From positions 18,481,783 through 18,545,782 of the forward strand of contig CM076651.1 of NCBI GenBank assembly GCA_038496675.1: DNA of 64,000 nt. Direction: 5' to 3'. The position numbers were made by a program, and so were the translations under genes. Shown one piece after another: positions 25,701 through 38,100 of this stretch. The stretch comes from Rachycentron canadum (Eukaryota > Chordata > Actinopteri > Carangiformes > Rachycentridae). The stretch's first letter is position 1; the number at the start of each line of letters is the position of its first letter. A model generated the notes under the pieces. That model ran no database searches and was not told the DNA's origin. It was given only the letters and a program-made list of their open reading frames with translations.

Positions 25701-28672
25701 ACATTACATGTCAATTCACAATTAGTAGACAATACATCTAATGCCCTTCCTCAGTGGTACCACCTCCAACCACGTCTGCAAACCCAAAATCGTCGCTCTG
25801 TTTACTCACCAGGTTCACAGAGACAGGTGTGACGCTCCCATTGATCGGAACAGCGACTGTGGGCAGGGCAAGGAGATGAGACGCAGGGGTTCCCAACACT
25901 GCAGCCAGTCTCCACTTTGACAGCTTTTGATGGGCGTGGCAGGGGAGGGGCATCGGGCCGCACACCCAACCGAACACCCTGCAGAGAGACATTTCTGTTA
26001 AAGATAGTTTTAAAAACCAGAAACAGCTGCATTCATTGACTGAAATCTGTCTATATCAGACTCATTTCACACTCATAGCATATTTCCTTCCAACATTCCC
26101 AGCTTCCCTCCACCCATCCATTAGTAAACATTAAAAATTCAGTCTATCCACCCTCACCTGTATGCATCCTCTTATCCCATTCTGAACCTCTCCAGAGCCC
26201 AGCACTCCTCCCACATGCAGATGTTTCACCTTCAAACCATGAATCTCATTTCCCACTATCACTGTTCCCTATTGGGGAGAGAAAGAGGGTGAGAGGTGGG
26301 GGAACAGATGGAGACAGGAAGGGCAAAGATTATTTTCATTATTAATAGCTGTATGCAAACTGATTACCTGGACAAAGATACACAGAGAGTATATTTAAAT
26401 ACCATTATTTGACCACATAGAACTTGGTCATTTATTCGATATGTAAATATCAACACAGTCAGGATACACAGTATAACTTATGAAAAAAGGGGCATTGAAG
26501 AACGATTACTTGCCTAAACATCTTTGTGCAAAAATATACAATAAGGGGTTAATTTTTTTACTAATTTAAACCATTAAAATGTTATAGGCTACGATAAGAG
26601 TCTTTAAAGAGATAACCATACATTTCTGAAATCATTATCAAACTGGAAGTCATGATTCATCCATATTTTCATTGATCATCATTAATAACTTAAGAGTCAA
26701 TTTATTATAATGCCTACTATGAGTACAGACAGTGACGCAATGTTTGCTCACAACGACCATGAAAACAAAATCAATGAGCCCCATTTATCACCATATCAGC
26801 AGCAGCAGAAGACACTAAAATGGAGGGTAAGATCGAGAGATAATAAATAGCTGCACACTTGCCGAACCATTTCAGAGCTAATTACTGTTTAATTGGCAGT
26901 TACGTTTAATAATTTCATATTTAAAAACGTTTTCCGCAACCATTTATTCACCGTGTTACTAGATGCACTTTCAAGAATAGGCCTGAAAAGTACAACAAAA
27001 AGATGAAAGATGGAACTTGAAGGTGGATAATTTAAGTCAACATGAAAACAAAACAAAAACTGCTGTTTTGCAAAGCCAAAAATGACAATGGTGTGAAATT
27101 CTGCTTCCTTATCTTTGTGCATGTAATCATGAATGCATCTACTTCAGACAAACACACGCACATAAAACCACACACACAGATCATCCAGAACAATTTGACA
27201 TAATCATATGTATTTCTATGTGTTGAAAACATTTGTGTGTATGCAGAGTGAATGGCATGGTGAATGTCTCTGTACAAAAACGGGAAAACTGTTATGGGAT
27301 AACACAGTTAAGTAAAAGTCAGTTAAGAAATGTGAATGCATATCTCATTGTGTCCTTTAGTCAGATTATAATCTGACTCAACATTTTATTTGCACTTCAG
27401 TGTCCTCACAGTATATTACAGGAAAGAGCCAACAGTATGTCCACTGCAAGCTGAGTGCAGAACGATACATTATACAACAGACAACTACCAAGGACTTTTT
27501 GTCAAATGTTTATGCTCCCACTGGAACCCAATTTAAGTTTCTATGAGCACAAAACTGGCAGGTTTTGTGTCATGTTTTTAATCACATATTTGTATCTTAA
27601 ACTTGAGTTTCTTGAAACAAATCAATACTGGCCATTAGCTTTCGTTATGTGACTGACTTCCTGTGGAAATTTGTATAAGAGCTATCTCTCAAATACTAAT
27701 AGGATTTCATCATCAAAGAATGAATCGTAATAAGTATTAATATGACACTACTGCAGTTTATAACTATTGAAAAAATTTAATTTAAAGCTTCAAAATAAGA
27801 TTCTAGATTTCTAGTGTCCTCCTTCACCTTGTTCACTCATAGCAGAGAGTACAGTATCAATCAGTGTATATGGAGATAATTTGGATTACAGGATATTAAA
27901 AGGGATTTCATGCTTGAATTCATATAAATGTTTTACGATTCTAATTAGAGCTTTCTACTGATTAGAGTGAATAAGTTGTCCATCAGAGCATAAAGATTTC
28001 AACCAGCCAAATAAAATCAAATCTAAGAATTAGAACTGGAAAAAAAAGCCTATTTCCAAATGAACATGGTTAATTAAGGTTGTGAATCTATTATGGGTAG
28101 TGTTGGGAAAAGGACACCAGGAAATTGTTGAGGGAAATTAAGTCTTATTGATTTATTGAAACAGAACTGAAGAAAACCTTGTTATTCATTTACATCTGTG
28201 CAAATTAGGCTTAAATTAAAATACTTTATTTACAGTATTTGAGTCCTTTTAGAAGTTGAATTTGCTGCGCTTAAAATTTCCACAGGATTAGATAAAATTG
28301 TGTCCCTCCCTTCAAGGTTTGTATCACATCTATTACCTGATAGAGTCCAAAGTCCAGCCGCAGTGTGGCAACGTAGCGTGTCTCGCGGCCACTGCGAACG
28401 TCTCGCAGCTCCAACTGGAGGTCGTGCCACTGTCCGTCTGCTACCTGAACCTGATCCAACCGCAGACGCACTGGTCTGGTGGAACTGCGAGTCACTGAGA
28501 ACACCAGCTGACCATTTATCACCTAGAAGATATGGAGGAACACAAACATATACACCCACAGTGAGACACCAGAGATGAGAGAGAAAAAGAGAGGAAAGGA
28601 ACTGAAACCCATGAAGGAATAAAATAACCTGCTTAGTAGTAAGAGCGAGACATTTTTGTGTAAATGTGTATA

Positions 28673-28726
<54 letters not shown>

Positions 28727-31700
28727 AGTATGAAATCCAATATCTTGGCTACACTGACGTGGCTTGGCTGCTGTCTTTGATGCAGAATGAGAAATTTAAA
28801 CTATACATAATTTCAAAGAAAATACCATAATTTGAGTTTTTTGTCTAATACAGAGGTGACAATTTAGCATGAAAACACTAAATAGAACCAAATTAACCAT
28901 GACACATAATTACCATAATGAACATTAAGCTGCAAACGCAGCATTTTTTGTGCCACCTGGTGAGATTTGGCTTAAAATGTGCAGTATTAAATAATAACAA
29001 TAATAACCAATTTATACTATAAAAGAAGATGGTGTTGCTATCTATGTTTTAGCATAAGTGGAGCTTTCTGAGCTTCTGGCAATGGTGAATAGAAAGACAA
29101 AGGGGGAAAAAAAGCATTGTTTTGTTTATTTTCTTCAGCAGAGCCAAAAAGAAAACACCATCAGCTGGAGAGGGAGAGAGAGGGACTGGCAACAATCTTT
29201 ACAGCAGGAATCAACAGGTTTATGGAAAATGTGGCTATGTTTTTAGAGGTAACATGGTGTGATAAGTTGATAATTATCTCAGCCATGGTCTTATTTGTTT
29301 ATCTACAAATCTATGAAAAGAATGTATGTCCATGTTTGTGCATACATGCATGTGTGTATGTGTATGTGTGTTCACACCTGGAACAGCAGGCTAGTGTACT
29401 GGCCAGCCTGAGCCTGCAGCAGCGTCCCTTCTCGTGTTCTGGTTCTGAACACCAGGCCCAGGTACCAGGGCGTGGAGATAACCACGTCATTCTTCAGGTC
29501 CCACCAGAGGGCACTGTTACCCAGGAAGCGGTGAGGGTGTGGCATAACTGAGGTGGAAGGTGAGAGAATGAGGGTGAATAAAAAGTAGTAGAGTCTGAAA
29601 TATCCCCCAAAACCTACGAATGTCATTGTTATTTATCAGGCTCTGATGTGATTTTGAAAAATCTTCATTTGAGAAAGAAGGTGACATGTTCATCAAATGT
29701 GCTTTACCAATAGTAAATTTATGTTTTTGTCCTGTTGCTATGGGACTGAAATAGTTGCTAATAATCAAGAAAACCTAATATCTATTAATACGGAAAAAAA
29801 TAGTTTCAGTGTCTGATAGGCAGCTGCAGATCTATAAGTGATTAAAAGAGTTTAATGATGACATTTTTCACATTTTCTTATGTGACTGACTTTCTAGCCT
29901 GATAAGGATATTGTGTTAAACTGACAGGCACGAAAGGACGAAAAAGTCTCAGAACTTGTTAATATTTTTCATCACAAATCGACAACTGAATTTCATTCTA
30001 CAAGTGAATTTTGCTACATGATTTCCCCCAAGGTTTGAACATCTGTGTTCGCAATCAAGACATGTCAGTAAATATAAATGACTAAACCTGTCATCTTGTA
30101 TCCACCTGGGATACACAGTGTCCGCTTACGTGTGGGGAATTACTCAGGGTTTATTTAGGTCCAATTATATACAGGAAACAAAGGCAAATATCCAGTGTGT
30201 AACAGCTAGCACACATGCTGCATGTAGTAATGCTTATTTGTCTGAGTGTGTTGTGTTACAGTTTCCAGTAAATAATCTGAATTGAAGGAAATAATCTATT
30301 TCCTCCTTTTGCTTCTGTCAATACCTGAAAAGAGGTCAGACAATCGACAGTCAATCACCCAGCTGTCTATTAATGAGTGTGCTGTCAACTTATGCACTCA
30401 TTTAACTCACATATGGTTGAAGGTTAAGAACAAAAGGTAGATGGAAAAGAAGGGGGAGGGGGATCACAGACAAAAGTGCAGACTAAGGAAATAACCTGAA
30501 TGAATGAATGACATAGCATTCCTGAATCTGTACTACTGAAGTATGAGCTCATTAAAGAGATTTATCTTATTTCTGTAATTCATCTAATGTGGAAATAACA
30601 AAGCACTGCACAGGTTTAAAAGGCGTTACCTGGAGCATTTGAGCATCTCTAAATTATTCACTAATTAATTAGGCGTATAATTACTGCCAACAAGTAAAGG
30701 CTGCTGACACCACATTTTTAAAAACAGGACCACTCTCATCGCCACTGGCAAAAGACAGTAAATGCCAATTATCTCAGCCATGGTCTCACTTTTTATTGAT
30801 AATCATACCAAAGCAGTACAACAGATGTGACACTGTTAAAGGCTGCCAGTGGTTAAAATGTGAACTGTCGACCACAGAGTGAAAACAAACTCATATAGTC
30901 CCTCACCGTGGCTGCAGTCCTTCCCTCCGTACCCCAAAGGACAGTCACAGGAGAAAGTCTCCCAGCTCACTCTGCAGGTTCCTCCATTCTGGCAGGGGTT
31001 GGACTTGCAGAAGGGCAATTTGGCACTACAGCCTAGAAGAAGCCCCAGAGAGAAACGCACCAAAGTTTTCAAAAATGTATCAGATTGATGTGCAAAAACA
31101 TGAAATTAAATAAAATCCAGTGAATAGTTGATAAGTGATGATAATAAAACATTTTCATCTGTACTCAATACATATTAAGAGCTAACTGATCATTTGCTGT
31201 TTTTCTTAAATAATATTGGAATTTGAAAAATTATATCAAACGGGTTCATGAGCGTCCTTGAATGTTTGCTAACACTTATGTATACTTTCACTATATCATT
31301 TAACTTTACAACATGGTCATAAGAAGTGATACAAGTGATGCCCAGTCTTCAGTGAAAATCAAATTTCAAGTCTATTTACCCGAAGCAAAATTGAAAAACT
31401 CCACTGCTTAATGTTTACTATAGCATTTGGGAACATTCGGAATCTGTTTATTTACTATCTTATAATTAAATTATATAATTGTAATTGTAATAATGATATA
31501 ATTCTTATATAATGGGGGGGTGGGAGGCAGTGCTGACCAGGAAGTGTTCCATTGTTAGCAATGAATCCAGCCAAGTCCAGCGGCTTGTTGTCAATGTGCA
31601 GCTCCTTCATACAGCCGATAAACTCCCTGGTGCCAAACGGGAAATTGTCTGGTACATTGGGAACTCCACCCAGAAACAATGGACCAGTGAGATCCAGAGA

Positions 31701-34700
31701 CCTGAGGGAGGAGGAGATAAAGAGGAAAAAGAGTAAATAAGGTGGTGAGGAGAAGGGGAAAATTAAGGAATGGAGGATAATCCCTCAATGACAGAGGGGA
31801 GGAGGGAGGAGACGGATGAAGGAAGAGAGGAAAAACATGAAAAGAGGGTATGAAAGAGGCAAAGGGATTAAACAAACCTAGAGATTAAATGTGTCATCAG
31901 AGGTAAATGTCAAAAGGAACAAGAATCAGAGCATAATACTGGATGTTGGTGAGAAATGTGATGATGATGATGATGATGAAGTGTTCAGGGTAAAATTAGA
32001 AACAACAGGAGAAAAAAGAAATAAAAATGATGAGAAAGAAAACGAGACAGGCTGAAACACAGATGAATAAACAGATTAAATATGAGTTATGACAACTATC
32101 AGGGGAGAAGAGGTAAAGGTGGATGACAAGGCAGAGGGAAAAACCAGCAATGAAAGGAGGTAGATGTTAGAGGACGTCAAGAAATAGCAGAGTCGCAGGC
32201 ATAAAAAGAAAAAAAAACAGCAACAACAAAAAGGAGACGTGGAGGCAGCCAGGGAGGCAGATGAACAAACAAGAGATTAAGTATGAGTTACAGCAAATAT
32301 CAAGAGAGTGTGAGTGTAAAGGCAGATGATAAGACAGATGGAAGATGGGTATAGGAAAAGAAAAATGAGGAATATCTGGAAGAAGATGTTGGAGACAAAA
32401 AATAACAGCTATGGGACTGCATAAGCACAAAAAACAAAGAGACAGAAACAGTTGTGGCGTCATTCTGTGAGAATTATCTTTTTTTCCTCCAGTGCAAGTT
32501 GAGGTTTTTCTTTTTAGCTTGCTTTGGCGACACATGCCATGTGTTGAGCCAATAAATGCCAGCGGAATATGAATTGAAGGAAGCTAGAGAGACAAAAGGC
32601 GCCCAAGTCACACAAACAAGAGATTAAGTGCTAGTTGCAGCAAATATCAACAGAAAGCATCATTAGAAGAGGATGTCAAGAATCAGAAAGAGGAGGGCGA
32701 ACTGTTAATGGCGAAATGGAGAAGGGACGGAAGGAAGAGTGTTGAAGCGTTGGTCTTTGGCCTTCCTCTTTGATCTGTCTCCTCTTCTTTCAGCCTCACT
32801 TAGCGCTGACATAACACAGCCAACGTGATTACAGCTCACAGAAGAGAGGATAGACATCAACACTATGACAGGCTGCTTTTTGAGTGCTTGTGTGTGTATG
32901 CACAATATGTGTGTTATGTACTTGTTGATGTACATATAGACATTTAGTTTGGTAGACACACACAACAAGTAAAGCGGACTACAAAGGCTGTGCAAGGTCA
33001 AATAAAGACACTTAAAAGCAATGCAGTGGATTTAACTGTCGAAAACAATAAAATGTATGATAGACATCAAGAGAGGGAGGGACTAGAAGAGAGCAATGAA
33101 AAAAAATGAGCATTAACAACAGGCAGAATGAACCAGTGAGTAACAAGCCCATCAGAGAGATGCAGGCAGACATAATAAGGAGCATGAAGATGTCAAACAG
33201 TCGTACCTCATTAAAGCCTCAAGTCCCCACAGATTTCCCCTACAGTCACCTCACCACCCTAAGATGACTGTCAATGACAATCCTTTGAAACAGCAATAGT
33301 CTCAGTTGAAGTTTAGCAGGATTTTAACAGATTAGACTGTTTAACAGATTAATGACTGTTAAAATGTGCATAAAATTTTGTTTAGCACATTCTTTTCAGA
33401 TCAAAACAGTGATCAAATTACAAGCCTGTTTCAGCCATGTTAACATTTTGAAATCCTGTGTCTGTAAAGCTGAGAAATTAAAACTCGCTTTTAATTTAGA
33501 TGGGCCTAAATATAGACACTAAAATGTGATCAAATCATGCCCCCTGTTCCATGTTAACAAGTATTTATTTTTACACAATGGCAAGCAGGGGAGCTGGTGC
33601 ATAAAAGAAACCAAAACACATAAGAGCTTATCATGGCATGAGGAGTTTCTGTGAAACTCTGCACAGACAGAGAAAATAAATAATATATAACAATACATTA
33701 TGGAAACAACTACTGCATGTAGCCTACCCTCATCTTACTCAGTCTTGATATTTCTATGCAGGGTCAGTAGATACAAATATAGCTCTAAAAATTATTTTCA
33801 TCATTAATTTCATCATTAAATAATAATAACATCAATTTTTTATTTTGTATTATTTCTAATCACTAAAAAGTCCACACAAAGACACATTTATTACAGTATT
33901 TGATGTTTTACATTATGATTTAATGTGCACATCTTCAGTTATTTGTAAATAGGAAACATCTCTCTACATAGTAATGATGCAAGTGATTTATCTTTTTATA
34001 CCTTTAATCGAGCACCAACAGGTGCCAGCTGGCCAGTGTGCTGCTACACATACTGACCAGCTTTATTGACTTTCAGCTTAGTGAAATTTGCCTTTGATTA
34101 CCTGTTAAACCTCTGATCAGTCACAGATGATGTCAAATGAATCTTGTCTTTGCAATGAAGTTTGCACATCCTGTGTAAAGAGCGCTGACAGCTCAGGGTC
34201 AATGACTGCTCAGCGCCTTTCAGCTGCTGTACTGGAGGTGAGGTGGATTTATGAAATAAATTTATTTCAAATAATTTCACTGAATAGCTTTTCACAGAGC
34301 TTTTTGTGCCATATTTATTCAATTTGTTGATCAGAAGAGTCAGAAATGAAACTGTGGAATTAATTACAAAATGAAGTACATAATAAAAACTGGCACTCTC
34401 AATTTTCTCTAAAACTGAAAAAATCTGGTTTGAGACGATAGGAAGATAGGAAGCTCTGAAAATTTCTTTGTTATAACTTCCTTCCTTCCACCAACTAAAG
34501 GTCTTACCACCACAACTGGAAGCTCTGTTTCATAACAAACATGTAATATGACAAATGGCTAATATGTCTAAGAATGACAGATAGAATGACTTTCTGTGTG
34601 GAATTTTCATGTTCTCCCTGTACCTGCGTGGGTTCCCCCCGCCCATAATCTGGCTTCCTCCCACAGTCCAAGGACACAAACATTAGGTTAATTGGTGACT

Positions 34701-35119
34701 TAAAATTTTCCATAGGCGTGAGTGTGAATGTGAATGTTTGTTTTTCTCTGTATATCTCTGTATGACGGCCCTATGATAGACCAGGGTGTCAAAAGTGTAA
34801 CCCGCCCTTGCCCACTGTCAGCAGGGATTGGCTCCAGCTCCTCCTGCATGGATAATCAGTATGAACCACAAGGACAATATGGACTATACTGTCACCACAT
34901 TTAAATAAAACACAGGTATAAATAGAGAAGAAAGACAGTGTTGAAAAGATAAACTCACTTCTTGCTGCTGGTCTGTTTGCCCTGTGCTGCACAGCTATAA
35001 TTTCCAAGCTGCGTCCCGAAACGAAGTGACAAGGCTGTATCACAGTCGTCAATGCTCACCACAGCAATCTTCTCATCTGACGGACCCTGGGCCTCGCCAC
35101 TCATACTACGCTTAGGCTG

Positions 35120-35180
<61 letters not shown>

Positions 35181-38100
35181 GTATGAATACAGAGTCCAAA
35201 GAAGTAGAAAACAAAACACCAGAAATGCATGCAAGAAATACAGCAGCCCCATGTAAAGTTAGAGTTCATATCACTGTCGCTCTTCACTACACTTCATATG
35301 CACACATATCCACCATCTACTGCTTATTATGTTAGAAAGCAAAAGGGAAAAATTGAGTTAGTAAGACAAGAAAAAACAGACTGGATATGGGTAAGAAAAT
35401 AATGAAATAAAAGCAGAAAGACTGACATCACACTCATTCTGCTGCTTGTGGAGAAAAGAGGAGGAAAAGAAAGAAAGAGAAAGAAACAAGGAAACAAGGA
35501 GGTGTATGTGCACCCTGACACACACTCATACTCACATAGCGTGTAGCTGGCTGAGGAGAATGGAAGAAGATGAAGAAAATTAAAGATGTGTGGCGAATAT
35601 GCATGAATAAAATGGTGACAAGCAAACGCCCACATAGCAGTATGCACACAAACACCTCAGTTTAATTCAAAGTGATTTGTCAGTATGAAGGAGAAAGTGA
35701 TCTGCCGACGCATCAGAAGTAAAAATTACTATCATAACCAAAACACATCAAAGACTTCAAGATAGCTCAAACAGACACCAGTAAAACAAAATGTAAGATT
35801 AAAGTTAAGTTCATGTAAACCCACCTTGTTGTAATAGTGGATGTGAACTGTATGCCAGTTTCCATCGCTAACACCACCAGGCAGGAAGGGACTCACTTGG
35901 GTGGACGACTCACCTACAGGGATGCAGTTTGTGTCAAAACATTAACAAGTGTTTTTACATGCCAATGTATATCAAGACATCACCACTAAATGCCCATCTC
36001 TCGTTCGTATATTTCCACTTGCAGCTTCACATGTGCAAGAACCAAGTATATGTAAAATGTGTGAATAAAACTGCCTCTATTTTAATCTAATATATTAGTG
36101 AAGACTTTGACTCACACCACTTACTCAATAGACATGTGGTGATATGCACTCTTTCACGTTCCTTCCCGTTATTTTCACATATAGCTGTATTATACTTCAG
36201 TACACATGCGCATGAATATATGCATATATGTCTCAAAAAACCTCCTTTTTTAGGACAGCTATAGGAGAGACCCAACTCCTGCTAACATACAGTACTTCAG
36301 CTAATAATGTAATGTAATACAATTTAGTCTATTCTAACCTACTTGCTGTAAAAATTGTATAAAATGCCGGTGGTGGTGGTTCTCCAGCATGGTTTTCCGT
36401 ATGGGTATATGTGGTCCTTATGAATACAGAAACACTAGAGCACACAAACACAATAACACACAAATAGATACAGTACCTGTGGAATACTTGAGCACCACTT
36501 GTCCTTCTTGAATCTCCAAGGCAATGAAGTCGTGTTTCTCATTGAATCGTCCATTATAGAAGAGCAGACCACTTTTCTCCAGGGTGGCAAAACTAGACAA
36601 TGCACATACACAAAAACCATTGTCCATAAAAAGGTTATTGATGAATATACTGTAGGTTATGCAACATGAGTATTTTTGCGTCCTGAAATAAACAAATAAA
36701 TATTGTTGGACATATTCATATATTTTCTTGCCTTAGTTAATACAGCAGTCAACCCTGACACAGTGAGCCATACAAGACCTAATTTCACATGGCAAACCAT
36801 ACATGACTCATACAGGCTTAGTATGGAAGAGCAAAAGGGATTCAAACTGAACCCAGTTTGATAAACCGTGTTGTTACAGCTTTTCACTCCCTCCAGCTGC
36901 TCAGAGTCATGCAATTATAATACATTTTATATATTTATAAAAACAAATATAAATATATATGAATGTTTATAATTATAATATAATTACTCTATTTTCCATA
37001 GCAAAGCCAGTGGAATGGGCTGAGTATGGGCCATGTTTACACAGCTTGATCAAAAGCACTGTTAGTTTTTTTTGATACTACAGCACAGATGACAAATCTT
37101 CTCTCCTGGCAAGACACAGCGAGATTCCCACTGCAGAAAATGTCCACTTTAAAAAGTACTTACATTTTGTGTTGAAAACAAAATCAGTTTACTGAGGGTA
37201 TTAACTGTTACATTTAACACCTTCTGGTTAATTGTTCTTATAGCTTTCTCTCCCTTCATTTAAAGGTTGGGGTATAAGCCTACCCTACTGGAGGTCAGGT
37301 TTAGCTACATGGGAGCAGCCCAGGAGCTGAGGGGTTTAAAATGTTTTACTTGCTGCTTTATGGAGTAGTGGATAAGCCCGAGTCCTTGAAGAAAAGATAT
37401 TTCTACTTTTTCCTATTTTGATGAGCTAAGAGTACCTGCATTTTACATTCATGGTTTAAACAAAAATCAATATAGCTGTAAGATTAGATACATTACTGCA
37501 ATACAGATGTGTAAGGAAATTATGTTATCGTGACAACTTTATACCCCTGTTATCTGAGAACGTTGTAATCATCTAAAATAAACCTGGGGTTATTCAATAG
37601 CACACGTGTCTTGTTTGCATGGTTGTACTGTAGTTCTAACAGCACTGTGGTATCCTGTCTTGTACTATGCAGATCTAATCTCTTCAAGCTGCCAAAAATA
37701 GCTGAAAAATAATGTAACCTGAGCTTTGCCAGAGCAAATAAAGACTTTGAGTGGAGTCAGTGAAGCGGAGACGCGGAGAAGCTGTAAATAAAAAGTAAAT
37801 AAATTCAAAAAAGCTTGTGTGTACATCTCTGTTCTTTTTAGTGTTTTGATTGTTTGAGATTTATTTTCTGAAGTAAAACTACTGCATAAGATAAAAATGA
37901 AGCCTAATGAAGGTAAATACATCAGAATTTTTATTTCTTAAAGCCATAGCTAAGAAAATGGAAATCTTCCATGATAAACAAATGTCTCCCAACTGACTTG
38001 AATAGACCTTTTTTGCAGTAAAGACATGTCTATTCTATCATAGCCCTACAACAGAGCCACACTACCCTTCATATCTTTCCAACTGCAGAAACATCTGATG

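Larger units (their letters stand above)
15759..25809. other. celsr3 intron, 10 kb
   Basis: It lies between two EGF exons. Contents include a fish-type interspersed repeat at about 18740-19095 and a possible retroposon following it, interrupted CA at 20241-20280, CA/TG tracts at 22285-22455, (TG)n at 22743-22768, poly-T at 23507-23525, a decayed element of GAGTACTGA/AGTATCAG words at 23960-24160, and a pyrimidine-rich stretch at 24240-24905. Long frames in the latter are Ser/Leu/Phe-rich artefacts of composition. Confidence 0.65.

Noticed and set aside
28300..28578. Plus-strand frames opposite LamG2 exon e10
   Set aside because: Antisense shadows of a well-supported exon with splice sites and conserved motif on the minus strand.
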